64,000 bases of DNA from Paenibacillus polymyxa (GTDB lineage Bacteria; Bacillota; Bacilli; Paenibacillales; Paenibacillaceae). The stretch's first letter is position 1, and each line of letters begins with the position of its first letter. The translations under genes were made by a program, and so were the position numbers. The stretch lies in assembly GCF_018614975.1 (NCBI RefSeq), contig NZ_JAGGNR010000008.1, forward strand, positions 248,001-312,000, given 5' to 3'. Shown here one piece after another: positions 1-7,988 of this stretch. The notes under the pieces are model-generated. The model saw nothing but the letters and a program-made list of their open reading frames with translations, was not told the DNA's origin and made no database searches.

Positions 1-1088
1 TTACCGATTCCGTTCGCACCAACAAGGGCAATCTTCTGTCCACGCTCCATACGCAGATCCAGTGGTCTGGACAACGGTTCGTTGTATCCAATTACAAGAC
101 CTTTGGTTTCGAAAATGAGCTTGCCGGATGTTCTTGCATCACGGAAGTTGAACTGCGGTTTTGGTTTCTCCTTGGCAATCTCGATGACATCCATCTTGTC
201 GAGTTTCTTCTGTCTGGACATCGCCATATTACGTGTAGCTACACTTGCTTTGTTACGCGCTACAAAATCCTTGAGGTCAGCAATCTCTTGTTGTTGGCGC
301 TTGTACGCCGACTCCAGTTGCTGTTTTCTCATCTCATGGACTTCCTGGAAGTGATCATAATCGCCCACATAACGAGTTAGATTCTGATTCTCCATGTGAT
401 AGATCAAGTTGATTACACTGTTCAGGAACGGAATATCGTGAGAGATCAGAATAAATGCATTTTCATATTCCTGCAAATAACGTTTCAGCCATTCAATATG
501 CAATTCATCCAAATAGTTCGTAGGCTCATCGAGCAGCAAAATATCGGGTTTTTCCAGCAGCAGCTTGGCAAGCAGGACTTTGGTACGCTGTCCACCACTC
601 AGGTCATTGACGTCTTTATCCAGACCGATATCCGTCAGACCCAGACCACGTGCGGTTTCATCCACTTTGGCATCGATCATGTAGAAATCCTGGTTTGTCA
701 GTGTATCCTGAATCGTACCCACATCTTCAAGAAGTTGTTCGAGTTCCTCCGGGGTAACATCGCCCATTTTGCCATACATATCATTCATTTCCTGTTCCAT
801 GTCGAACAAATACTGGAACGCGCCACGAAGTACGTCACGGATCGATTGGCCTTTATTCAATACAGCATGCTGATCCAGATAACCAACACGCATCCGTTTG
901 GACCACTCCACCTTGCCTTCATCCGGCTGAAGTTTTCCTGTAATAATGTTCATGAAGGTGGATTTACCTTCACCATTAGCCCCGATCAGACCAATATGTT
1001 CGCCCTTCAACAGGCGGAATGAAACGTCGTTAAAGATAGCACGGTCACCAAAACCGTGACTTAATTTTTCTACATTTAATATGCTCAT
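1..1088 (-). CDS. ABC-F family ATP-binding protein, YfmM-like (3' part beyond window)
   Basis: Translating the minus strand from the ATG at 1088 gives about 362 residues in one open frame that runs off the left edge. The start MSILNVEKLSHGFGDRAIF is followed by Walker A GANGEGKS near residues 36-43, a signature LSGGQRTK near 165, and a Walker B block ILLLDEPTNYLD. A charged linker follows, then the start of a second ATPase domain (GANGIGK) at the edge. No membrane segments are visible, so this is a soluble duplicated ATPase of the ABC-F class, whose members act on ribosomes rather than in transport. The N-terminus resembles Bacillus YfmM as I remember it. The second half of the protein is missing because the window ends, not because the gene is broken. 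Confidence 0.93.
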   Translation of the reverse strand, partial: MSILNVEKLSHGFGDRAIFNDVSFRLLKGEHIGLIGANGEGKSTFMNIITGKLQPDEGKVEWSKRMRVGYLDQHAVLNKGQSIRDVLRGAFQYLFDMEQEMNDMYGKMGDVTPEELEQLLEDVGTIQDTLTNQDFYMIDAKVDETARGLGLTDIGLDKDVNDLSGGQRTKVLLAKLLLEKPDILLLDEPTNYLDELHIEWLKRYLQEYENAFILISHDIPFLNSVINLIYHMENQNLTRYVGDYDHFQEVHEMRKQQLESAYKRQQQEIADLKDFVARNKASVATRNMAMSRQKKLDKMDVIEIAKEKPKPQFNFRDARTSGKLIFETKGLVIGYNEPLSRPLDLRMERGQKIALVGANGIG

Positions 1089-1286
1089 TCATGACACCTT
1101 TTCTATATAGACTTAATTCTTTGTATATTATAAGCGTTATATCCTGCACAACTCAACGCCATATTAAAAATTATTACACCTTTTTGTCTGAAATTTGCCT
1201 TATATGAAAGTATGAGTTAAAATTTTGCCTTAACGAATTACTACTATAATAGAACGGAGCTCTTCGAAGAGCATCAGGTGAACAAT

Positions 1287-1760
1287 ATGATTGAAGTGAA
1301 ACAATCCAAGTTGGGTGATGGTGGTGAGTTTAACCGCGGGGTATTTGCTACCGTTGATATTGCCAAAGGAACGCTTATCCATCAGGCACCCGTTGTGCCT
1401 TACCCAAATGAAGATCATGAGCATGTCGAAAAAACGATTTTGGAAGATTACGTGTTCGAATATGGAGCGAATCATACCGCCATTCTGCTCGGCTACGGCA
1501 GTCTGATCAACCATTCCTATGAACCTAACGCTACCTATGATATCAATTTTGATAACCACACCTTTGACTTCTACGCGTATACAGACATCAAAGCTGGCGA
1601 CGAAATCGTCATCAATTACAACGGTGAGGAAGACAGTATGGACCCGTTATGGTTCCTGGATGATTATGAGGAGCGTATGCTGGAGTTCAATAAGTCCAAT
1701 GATGATGAGGGTGAAAAAGAGACTGAACCCCAGTCCCTGGATATGGATACGAGTAAATAA
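1287..1760 (+). CDS. SET domain-containing protein (putative protein-lysine methyltransferase)
   Basis: This is a 157-residue protein made almost only of a SET core: RGVFATVDI near residues 17-25, the GYGSLINHSYEPNATY block near 69-84 (NHS is the SAM-binding signature), and GDEIVINYNGE near 104-114. SET proteins transfer methyl groups from S-adenosylmethionine to lysines; the bacterial target is unknown. I chose ATG 1287 because AGGTG ends six bases before it; a GTG at 1278 is in frame but lies inside that site. A TATAAT at 1245-1250 is a plausible -10 element. The C-terminal tail after residue 135 is acidic and of low complexity. After the stop, the same frame contains a cysteine-rich stretch (see findings). 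Confidence 0.88.
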   Translation: MIEVKQSKLGDGGEFNRGVFATVDIAKGTLIHQAPVVPYPNEDHEHVEKTILEDYVFEYGANHTAILLGYGSLINHSYEPNATYDINFDNHTFDFYAYTDIKAGDEIVINYNGEEDSMDPLWFLDDYEERMLEFNKSNDDEGEKETEPQSLDMDTSK

Positions 1761-1877
1761 ACGTTTAACTAAAAAGTTTGCAAGGACTGTCGTTGTAAAT
1801 GCGAAAAAACTTGTGCGCCCCGGTGAATTGTAAAATGAGTAACTGGAGACTCTTCACAGTCCAAAGTTTAAACACAA

Positions 1878-1917
1878 GAATAAGCAAGTCCTCCGTTAAT
1901 GGAAGACTTGCTTATTC
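1878..1917. terminator. Bidirectional terminator between SET gene and DUF1349 gene
   Basis: A 13-bp perfect stem (GAATAAGCAAGTC at 1878-1890 and its complement at 1905-1917) encloses a 14-nt loop and is followed on the plus strand by a T-rich run. It lies between two convergent genes and probably ends both transcripts. Confidence 0.85.
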
Positions 1918-1987
1918 GTTTTGTCTTGCTTTCTAAGCTAGATACACCTGTTCATGTTTCATTGTTTATCGTGCATCTTAACTTGTT

Positions 1988-2608
1988 TTAATCCGTAATC
2001 GGCGGATCTGTATGCAAGTCTTGATCGGGTGTCGTGGATCTCCACTTGGTAAAGGCTACCTCGAACCCTGCACGCTTTGGTGAACACAGAAATGGACCTG
2101 CGTGTTTGTTCGTCGGATAGGCAAAACGTGCAACCCGAATCGTACGCCAAGGATGTTCATCTGTGCGAGCACGAATGACAACGGCCTCATTACTGTAGGA
2201 GGCTCTGATTGTTACGATTCGTCCACCCCACTCTGGCACAGGAGAGAGTGACCAATCCGAATACGTATCCGTCACGACAGCTCCAACATGTGCCACGCCA
2301 TCATTAACCTCAACTCCGGCCTTGATCCATTGGTCTTCTCCGTACCATAACATTAGTCCCGCCTGATCATATAATTCGGTGAATGAGCTTAGATCAAATG
2401 ATACCTCAATCGCTTCCGTCCCGTCCCATGGAGCAAGCATGGCATGTCCATCCCGATGACAGAACCCGTAGAATGTGTTCTCCCAGAAGTCACTGCCTTC
2501 CTGAGCTTCCACAACGAAACGATCCCCATCCATCCGTACAGCAACGGGTTCCTTAGTCCACTTGCCTTTATGAAGCCCAATAAAATCCGATGACATTACT
2601 GTTTTCAT
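1988..2608 (-). CDS. DUF1349 domain-containing protein
   Basis: This is a 206-residue soluble protein with no signal peptide. It matches the DUF1349 family (concanavalin-like jelly roll, related to yeast Ree1): an early GKWTKEPVAV strand, DFWENTFYGF near 42-51, DQAGLMLWYGEDQWIKAGVE near 80-100, DWSLSPVPEW near 118-127, and a C-terminal GPFLCSPKRAGFEVAF block. The biochemical role of the family is not established; sugar binding is often suggested. A purine-rich GGAAGGAAGG directly precedes the ATG at 2608. It lies next to an oxidoreductase remnant and the two are not obviously connected. Confidence 0.85.
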   Translation of the reverse strand: MKTVMSSDFIGLHKGKWTKEPVAVRMDGDRFVVEAQEGSDFWENTFYGFCHRDGHAMLAPWDGTEAIEVSFDLSSFTELYDQAGLMLWYGEDQWIKAGVEVNDGVAHVGAVVTDTYSDWSLSPVPEWGGRIVTIRASYSNEAVVIRARTDEHPWRTIRVARFAYPTNKHAGPFLCSPKRAGFEVAFTKWRSTTPDQDLHTDPPITD

Positions 2609-2639
2609 CCTTCCTTCCGTCCCAAAGGGGAGTTCATCA

Positions 2640-2975
2640 TCACTTCCAAATTAAAGAACCCAGGTCCGATGCAGCCGTAGGATATGCAAAATTCATGGTG
2701 TCTAACTGATCGATAGTCAGATTGAACTGAATCGCCATTGCAAAAAGGTTGATCAATTCTTCTGTTTTGCTTCCGAGCACATGCGCGCCCAGAATACGCC
2801 CGGTTGATTTGTCGATCACCACTTTGGCCATGGCAAATTTTTCATGAGTTCGCTTGTAAGTATACCATTTCGACATATCATTTACCTGCACCTCGTAGCC
2901 CTCTTTTTTGGCTTGTTCCGTGCTCATACCTACAGCTCCAAGGGCAGGGACAGTAAACACAATGGAAGGCATCAC
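2640..2975 (-). pseudogene. Pyridine nucleotide-disulfide oxidoreductase, C-terminal fragment
   Basis: About 110 residues match the dimerisation domain of glutathione/mercuric reductase-like flavoenzymes: PSIVFTVPALGAVGMSTEQA near the start, RTHEKFAMAKVVID, STGRILGAHVLG, and the end FAYPTAASDLGSLIW. The FAD- and NAD(P)H-binding domains (about 330 residues) are absent. The open frame begins at a GTG (2975) immediately after an in-frame stop and no Shine-Dalgarno is present, so it is probably not translated on its own. The missing middle of the same protein lies on the opposite strand next door (2976-3065), which makes this one half of a rearranged remnant. Confidence 0.85.
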
Positions 2976-3065
2976 TCAGATCACCAGTGGCAGTGCGGAC
3001 TTGTCGTGCATGGAGCAGGGCGCATTCCCAATGTGGATGGACTGGAATTGTGCAAGGATGCCTGA
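2976..3065 (+). pseudogene. Inverted internal fragment of the same disulfide oxidoreductase
   Basis: On the plus strand one frame reads LVVHGAGRIPNVDGLELCKD (about 3001-3062), the conserved segment that follows the NAD-binding fold in mercuric/glutathione reductase-like enzymes. The preceding ITSGSAD is in another frame, consistent with a one-base loss near 3000. It points rightwards while the C-terminal domain at 2640-2975 points leftwards, so the original gene was split and one piece inverted. Homology stops at the end of the osmoprotectant transporter gene (3068). It has no start codon or ribosome-binding site and cannot be functional. Confidence 0.8.
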
Positions 3066-3067
3066 AG

Positions 3068-4591
3068 TTACAGCAAACCAGCCTGTTTAAGGTACTCTCC
3101 TGCAACCTGCTCAGGATTGGCTCCATCTACGTTCACGTCATAGTTCATCTGACGCATCTCGTCATCCGTAATTTTGCCAGCAAGCTGATTCAGCACCTCA
3201 ACCAGTTGTGGATATTGATCTGCCGTCTCTCTACGAAGCATCGGCGCGCCTTGATACGGCGGGAACAATTCCCGATCATCCTCCAGCACAACGAGTTCAT
3301 ACTGTCTCAACTCACTGTCTGTGGAGTAGGCATCTACGAGGTTGATATCGCCCCGCTGAAGAGCACCATAGCGAAGCTTGGGTTCCATTGTCGCCACGTT
3401 CGGGAATTCAACACCATATTTCTTCTGTATGCCAAGGTATCCGTCTTCCCGATCCGAGAATTCCAGCGTGAATCCTGCCTTTATTTGCTGTTCCACCGGT
3501 TTGAGATCCGAAATGGTCTTGAGATTGTATTGATCTGCGATGCTTTGTGGAACGGCCAGAGTATACGTATTGTTATAATCCATAGGGTTCAGCAGCACCA
3601 TGTTGAACTGGCTTAACATTCCGTCTCTGGCTTGTTCGTAGACCTCTGTTCGATCCGTACTCACTGCTGTTTCCTTCATGAATTCGGAGATCGCTGTCCC
3701 GGTGAATTCAGGATAGATGTCAATATCACCTGAGTTGAGTGCATTGAAAAGGAATGGCGTTTTGCCTAATCCGGGTTTTAGTTCAACGGTCAGGTCTGTA
3801 TCTTTTTCGATCAGCAATTTATACAGGTTAATCAGAATCTCCGGTTCCGCCCCCAGTTTTCCGGAAATCACGAGATCCTTCTGCCCTCCACGTGCCAAGA
3901 AGGGAATGGTAATCACAAGTATCGCGATCAGAGCCAACGAACCCAGGGTAACCAATGTTTTCTTGAAGGATAACCGCTGGAATTGACGCAATAGTACATC
4001 AAACAAAATTGCCAGCAAGGCGGCCGGAATGGCTCCAAGGATAATCAGCGCCGTATCGTTCCGATCAATGCCCAGCAAGATTAATGCACCCAAACCTCCT
4101 GCGCCGATCAAGGCAGCAAGTGTCGCCGTTCCTACAATCAGGACCATCGCGGTCCGAATTCCGGCCATAATGACAGGCATCGCCAGTGGCAGTTCCACTT
4201 TGATTAGACGTTGCCAACTATTCATGCCCATCGCATTTGCCGCTTCGACCATGGAAGGGTCAACTTCGGATATGCCTGTGTACGTGTTGTGGAGGACGGG
4301 CAGCAGCGCATACACCACCAATGCAATAATTGCAGGAAGTGTGCCTATGCCAAATAACGGGATGAGCAATCCGAGAAGCGCCAAGGAAGGTATCGTCTGC
4401 AACACAGCCGAAACCCCAATAATCGGTTCAGCGACTTTTGGCTTGCGTGTCAAGTAAATACCTAGCGGAATAGCGATGAGGACAGCAAAGAACAATGCGA
4501 TAAATGAGATCTGAATATGTTCCAGTAGAGCTGACAACAACTGACCTTTGCGCTCACTGAACACCTCCGTGAATCTACTCATGTCCTTCAC
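3068..4591 (-). CDS. ABC transporter permease fused to substrate-binding domain (OpuC/EgtU type)
   Basis: This is a 507-residue fusion. Residues 1 to about 225 form a six-helix BPD_transp_1 permease with the [20 protein letters not shown] coupling loop. Residues from about 235 are an OpuAC-type binding domain anchored to the membrane and exposed outside, starting [20 protein letters not shown] and containing [13 protein letters not shown]. This layout occurs in betaine/carnitine/choline importers and in the Listeria BilE/EgtU system, now known to import ergothioneine. The [11 protein letters not shown] start resembles the EgtU branch as I recall it, so the substrate is uncertain. It overlaps the upstream ATPase gene by 17 bases, implying translational coupling. 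Confidence 0.9.
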   Translation of the reverse strand: MKDMSRFTEVFSERKGQLLSALLEHIQISFIALFFAVLIAIPLGIYLTRKPKVAEPIIGVSAVLQTIPSLALLGLLIPLFGIGTLPAIIALVVYALLPVLHNTYTGISEVDPSMVEAANAMGMNSWQRLIKVELPLAMPVIMAGIRTAMVLIVGTATLAALIGAGGLGALILLGIDRNDTALIILGAIPAALLAILFDVLLRQFQRLSFKKTLVTLGSLALIAILVITIPFLARGGQKDLVISGKLGAEPEILINLYKLLIEKDTDLTVELKPGLGKTPFLFNALNSGDIDIYPEFTGTAISEFMKETAVSTDRTEVYEQARDGMLSQFNMVLLNPMDYNNTYTLAVPQSIADQYNLKTISDLKPVEQQIKAGFTLEFSDREDGYLGIQKKYGVEFPNVATMEPKLRYGALQRGDINLVDAYSTDSELRQYELVVLEDDRELFPPYQGAPMLRRETADQYPQLVEVLNQLAGKITDDEMRQMNYDVNVDGANPEQVAGEYLKQAGLL

Positions 4592-5549
4592 CTCGCTCCT
4601 GTAACTGACCAGACCAATATTTCATCAGATCAACTCGACTGATCTCGCCAATAATCTGGCGGTTACGTTCAACCAGCAGATGGTCATGGGAAGACATGAT
4701 ATCAACTAATTCCGTTAACGTAATAGATGCAGGAACGGCAGTTTTAGCTGATTTTGGCACATGACCCGGTGAGAGTGGTGACATGATGGATTCGAGATCA
4801 AAATCAGATTGTGAACTCGTATCGACGTTAGGACTTCCAACAAATTCACGTACGAAGTCATTAGCCGGCTGTCGGATCAGTTCTTCCGGGGTGCCTACCT
4901 GCAGTACTTCTCCATCCTTCATAATGCAGATGCGATCCCCCAGCTTCATTGCTTCCTGAATATCATGGGTGACAAACACAATCGTTTTTTTCATCTGACG
5001 CTGGATATCCAGAATATCGTCCTGTAATTTCTCGCGGCTCATCGGATCGAGAGCACTGAACGGTTCATCCATCAATACAATCTCGGGATCAGCAGCGAGT
5101 GCACGCAACACACCAATTCTCTGCTGTTGTCCTCCAGATAACTCAGATGGTTTACGCTCACTGTACGTATCTCCGTGCAAACCCACCATGTCCAGTAACG
5201 TATGTACACGCTTCTTGATTTGATCTGACTTCCATTTTCGCAGTTCAGGAACAACCGCAATATTTTCGGCTATCGTCATATGCGGGAATAGTGCAATCTG
5301 TTGCAGCACATATCCGATATTCCAGCGCAATTCGTGAATGTTGTATTCATCAATTGGGCGTTCATTAATACGCACTGTTCCATCTGTTCGCTCAATCAGG
5401 CGATTGATCATTTTGAGCATGGTGGTTTTGCCACATCCACTTGGACCAATCATGACAAACAATTCTCCCTTGTTAATGTTGAGGTTAACCTGACGCAAAG
5501 CCGTTGTTCCATCAGGATATTGTTTCGATATATTTTCGAACTGAATCAT
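4575..5549 (-). CDS. ABC transporter ATP-binding protein (OpuCA/EgtUA type)
   Basis: This is a 324-residue import ATPase. It has Walker [10 protein letters not shown] at residues 35-43, a Q-loop, signature LSGGQQQR near 137, Walker B VLMDEP and an H-loop VFVTHD. After residue 240 comes a C-terminal regulatory stretch with one recognisable CBS-like segment ([20 protein letters not shown]), shorter than the paired CBS domains of typical OpuCA proteins. It powers the fused permease/binding protein encoded immediately downstream. The ATG at 5549 follows a purine-rich GGGGCGAAGAGAG leader. A 16-bp palindrome lies just upstream (5573-5620). Confidence 0.92.
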   Translation of the reverse strand: MIQFENISKQYPDGTTALRQVNLNINKGELFVMIGPSGCGKTTMLKMINRLIERTDGTVRINERPIDEYNIHELRWNIGYVLQQIALFPHMTIAENIAVVPELRKWKSDQIKKRVHTLLDMVGLHGDTYSERKPSELSGGQQQRIGVLRALAADPEIVLMDEPFSALDPMSREKLQDDILDIQRQMKKTIVFVTHDIQEAMKLGDRICIMKDGEVLQVGTPEELIRQPANDFVREFVGSPNVDTSSQSDFDLESIMSPLSPGHVPKSAKTAVPASITLTELVDIMSSHDHLLVERNRQIIGEISRVDLMKYWSGQLQERGEGHE

Positions 5550-5572
5550 TCGCTCTCTTCGCCCCTTTATCT

Positions 5573-5620
5573 AGGGCGTGTCTGAAAATCTGCTTCCTTC
5601 GGAGTTTTCAGACACGCCCT
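5573..5620. repeat. Perfect 16-bp inverted repeat upstream of the ABC transporter operon
   Basis: The arms AGGGCGTGTCTGAAAA (5573-5588) and their exact complement (5605-5620) flank a 16-nt spacer. No T-run follows on either strand, so it is not a clear intrinsic terminator. It starts 24 bases before the ATPase start codon and would fold in the mRNA leader if transcription begins upstream. The arms look like the ends of a small mobile element, but I see no second copy in the window. Confidence 0.6.
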
Positions 5621-5796
5621 AACATTCATCCTCATCTATTTCCCCAAAAGTGTGTTCGTATAATCACTGCTTTCCTTAGTGTCCCTGGTTAAGGAGAAAT
5701 CCATATCCGAATCAACGATGTCAACATGCTGGTAGACATGCAGAAAGACGGGCACTAGGCACCGTCTTCTCATTGAATATGAAAATATTTCTTTTA

Positions 5797-6450
5797 TTAT
5801 TTCCCTACTTCCATATGATTCTGAATAAATTTCTCGAATGAAATCGGGTTATTCCCCGTTATTTTTGTCACCGTATCAGTAGTTTGATCTTCTCTCCCCT
5901 CCTCCCGGATAGGCACATCCAGTCCTGCGAGGGCAGCAGCGTATTCTTCTGACATTCCCATGCGAATCATGCTGTTCCTCAATTCATCATCGGACAAAGA
6001 TTCATGCTGGATGGACTGACCCAGTACACGGCTCAAGACGTCTGCAATCTGTCCATAGGACAACCTCTCCGGCCCTGTAATGATATGCTCCGTATTATGA
6101 GGAACAACATCTGTCAGAGCATGGAAGGCCATCGCCGCGATATCATCTGCACTAACAAATCCAATTTTCCCGTCACCCGTAGCACTGTATATTTTCCCGA
6201 GATGTTTCGTCGTCTCCCGATGCGGTCCCTCCGTAAAGTTCTCCATAAAATAGGAAGGCTGCAATACAGTCCACTCAGGAGCATGGGCTTTTAAATATTG
6301 ATGTACTTTGCCAAATATAGGACCATCTTGATCAATTGAAGCACTGCCAAGCAAGACAAATCGCTTAACGCCGTTCCACAATGCTTCCTTGATGAACGGA
6401 ATCATGACGTCTTCTGGGGTCATGTCCATGACTGGCACGACTTAGGGTCA
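5797..6450 (-). pseudogene. NmrA-like NAD(P)-binding protein, 5'-truncated
   Basis: About 213 residues match the distal part of NmrA/YtfG-type NAD(P)-binding proteins: EDVMIPFIKEALWNGVKRFV, the substrate-side LQPSYFMENF, GKIGFVSADDIAAMAFHAL, and ITGPERLSYGQIADVLSRVL. The first 70 or so residues, which hold the GxxGxxG Rossmann motif, are absent, so cofactor binding should be lost. Upstream the frame merges into the end of the TetR gene. The breakpoint lies near 6440-6450, where the TetR frame and this frame overlap for about 75 bases. A deletion of roughly 200 bases or more that joined the two genes explains this. Confidence 0.8.
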
Positions 6451-7012
6451 TCTGTACAAAATCTCGCAGCGCTTCTGCACTTGCACCGCTCTTCGCCGTA
6501 AAGGTCAATGAGAGTCGGGAATAATTCAGAAAACGGGCAAGCCCGGGCAATTCTTCCTCTGCGTGCCTCAATTCGCCACTCCTCTGGCCTCGTAACAGCG
6601 CAGTATGAAAAACATCTTCCATTTGTTGGTTAGTGGTTTGAATAAAAGCTGCAATTTCGTGATTTTGTGGTGCCTGTTCAACCACACTATTAATGATGAA
6701 ACATTCATTACGACGTTCGTCGTCTGTCAACACGTTAACCGCTTCGTTGAACAAGTCTGTCAAGCCTTGCCTCACACTTGTGCATTCGTTTAATAGTCTG
6801 ATCCCCGCCTCTGTCTTATGCTGAATATAGAATTTAAGAGCAGAGACAAATAAATCATGTTTAGTTCCGTAGGTGTCATACAGGCTTTGCCGAGCAATGC
6901 CAAGTTCGCTCAGCAGTAAGCTCAAAGATGTACCTTCATAACCGTACGCTCCAAATACAGACGTTGCTTTTCTTAGAACGGTTTCCGTGTCAAACTCCTT
7001 GGCTCTTCCCAA
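6365..7012 (-). CDS. TetR/AcrR family regulator with aberrant C-terminus
   Basis: This is a 215-residue repressor with an N-terminal TetR helix-turn-helix: EFDTETVLRKATSVFGAYGY then LGIARQSLYDTYGTKHDLF near residues 38-56. A ligand-binding domain follows to about residue 190 (EALRDFVQMTLS). The last 24 residues, rich in His and Arg, are read from the out-of-frame 5' part of the truncated NmrA-like gene and are not expected in the family. The repressor may still work because the DNA-binding and core ligand domains are intact. A 24-bp perfect palindrome at 7054-7077, about 42 bases upstream of the start, is its likely operator. Confidence 0.85.
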   Translation of the reverse strand: MGRAKEFDTETVLRKATSVFGAYGYEGTSLSLLLSELGIARQSLYDTYGTKHDLFVSALKFYIQHKTEAGIRLLNECTSVRQGLTDLFNEAVNVLTDDERRNECFIINSVVEQAPQNHEIAAFIQTTNQQMEDVFHTALLRGQRSGELRHAEEELPGLARFLNYSRLSLTFTAKSGASAEALRDFVQMTLSRASHGHDPRRRHDSVHQGSIVERR

Positions 7013-7053
7013 TTTCAGACCTCACCTCCCTATTCATTAAATAAAGAATACTC

Positions 7054-7077
7054 TTTCCAGACTGATCAGTCTGGAAA
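7054..7077. promoter_or_regulatory. 24-bp perfect palindrome, candidate TetR operator
   Basis: The sequence is a perfect 24-bp palindrome centred on GATC, with core CCAGACTGATCAGTCTGG. TetR-family repressors bind such palindromes in their own promoters. It lies between the TetR start (7012, minus) and the IscA-like gene (7180, plus), so it could control either direction. Confidence 0.75.
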
Positions 7078-7179
7078 ATAAATGCTTTGATTTTTGCCAA
7101 AGTGGTATAATGTGAATAGAAGCTACATGAATTCTTTTACCACTTACAACCATGACCACATATAAAGGAGTGCACCTAT

Positions 7180-7542
7180 ATGTATATTCAAATTACTGAT
7201 TTGGCTGCAAAACGATTGACGGAAAGCCTGAATGACCAACCCGGATATTTCAAAGTGATCTATGACTTGGAAGGTTGCGGATGTAACGGAGTTATCGCGA
7301 TTATCATTGTTGATGAACTCGCGGCTCTCGACGCACAGATTGAAACCAATCTGGTACCATTCTATGTTGATCCAAAACAGCAGCTGAACCTAGAACAACA
7401 CATGAAACTGGATACAGAAGAAAATTATCCTTCTTTCAAATTAAGCAGTGATTCCGGTGTGCTCAGCGGTAATGTTCGCGTTCGTGACACCCGGGCAGTA
7501 ACAGCGGGAAGCTCCGGTGGATCTGACGCCTGCATGTTGTAA
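7180..7542 (+). CDS. Iron-sulfur cluster biosynthesis (HesB/IscA-like) family protein, YqkB-like
   Basis: This is a 120-residue protein of the IscA/HesB fold. The N-terminal part reads ITDLAAKRLTESL and the diagnostic YDLEGCGCNGV lies near residues 29-39. It resembles Bacillus YqkB, where CxC replaces the more usual single cysteine of A-type carriers. The C-terminus ends SDACML rather than the CGCG of classical IscA, so bona fide cluster transfer is uncertain. An AAAGGAGTGCACCT leader precedes the ATG at good spacing. The gene is monocistronic and ends in a strong terminator. Confidence 0.85.
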   Translation: MYIQITDLAAKRLTESLNDQPGYFKVIYDLEGCGCNGVIAIIIVDELAALDAQIETNLVPFYVDPKQQLNLEQHMKLDTEENYPSFKLSSDSGVLSGNVRVRDTRAVTAGSSGGSDACML

Positions 7543-7583
7543 CACAGTTTCCAGCATGAATTAACAACACGCTCTTCACAACA

Positions 7584-7616
7584 AAAGCCGTTGCATCTAA
7601 TGCAACGGCTTTTTCA
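7584..7616 (+). terminator. Rho-independent terminator of the IscA-like gene
   Basis: A 12-bp perfect stem AAAGCCGTTGCA / TGCAACGGCTTT with a 5-nt loop is followed by TTTC. It is the only stop signal between this gene and the repeat element that begins about 55 bases further on. Confidence 0.9.
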
Positions 7617-7670
7617 TGTATACTGCCTCTACGAAAGTTGCAAAAAGAAGACTCTATATAAATTAAACAT

Positions 7671-7865
7671 AACATTTACACGAAACGGAGAGGACAGAAA
7701 GAACCTGAAGAAGCGAAGTGTTCGCCTAAAAGCTTTCGGAAAGAAAGCTGCATCGGAAGCATACGCTATCACAAGATTTTCATCATTATAAAATTGAATC
7801 AAAAAAATCAGGGGATAACAGCGATCGGAAGGTTGTTCTGTCATCGTTGTGTCCAGTGTAAATAT
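7671..7865. repeat. Dispersed intergenic repeat, copy A, with imperfect terminal inverted repeats
   Basis: This roughly 190-bp non-coding element starts ATTTACACGAAACGGAGAGG, continues ACCTGAAGAAGCGAAG and GAAAGAAAGCTGCAT, and ends in an imperfect complement of its own start (GGTTGTTCTG ... AGTGTAAAT). Related copies lie at 9960-10078 and, inverted, at about 60177-60255. The inverted ends and intergenic position suggest a MITE-like element or a large folded RNA/DNA repeat. Its inserted ends are not flanked by an obvious target duplication. Confidence 0.7.
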
Positions 7866-7988
7866 TCTTTAGTTCCACTTATATAGCAAACTTTGTTTAC
7901 AACTCGGAAACAATTGGAGAAGCTATGGATGTAATCCTCTAGTATACTCGGTATATAGATTCATATATTCCGAGGAGGAACACACATC

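Noticed and set aside
396..1022. A 208-codon plus-strand frame opposite the ABC-F gene
   Set aside because: It is antisense to well-conserved ATPase motifs and its composition is typical of a shadow frame.
5740..5776. AAGACGG ... CCGTCTT hairpin between the NmrA-like remnant and the ABC operon
   Set aside because: The stem is short and imperfect and no T-run follows; it may be a weak terminator but the evidence is too thin to list.
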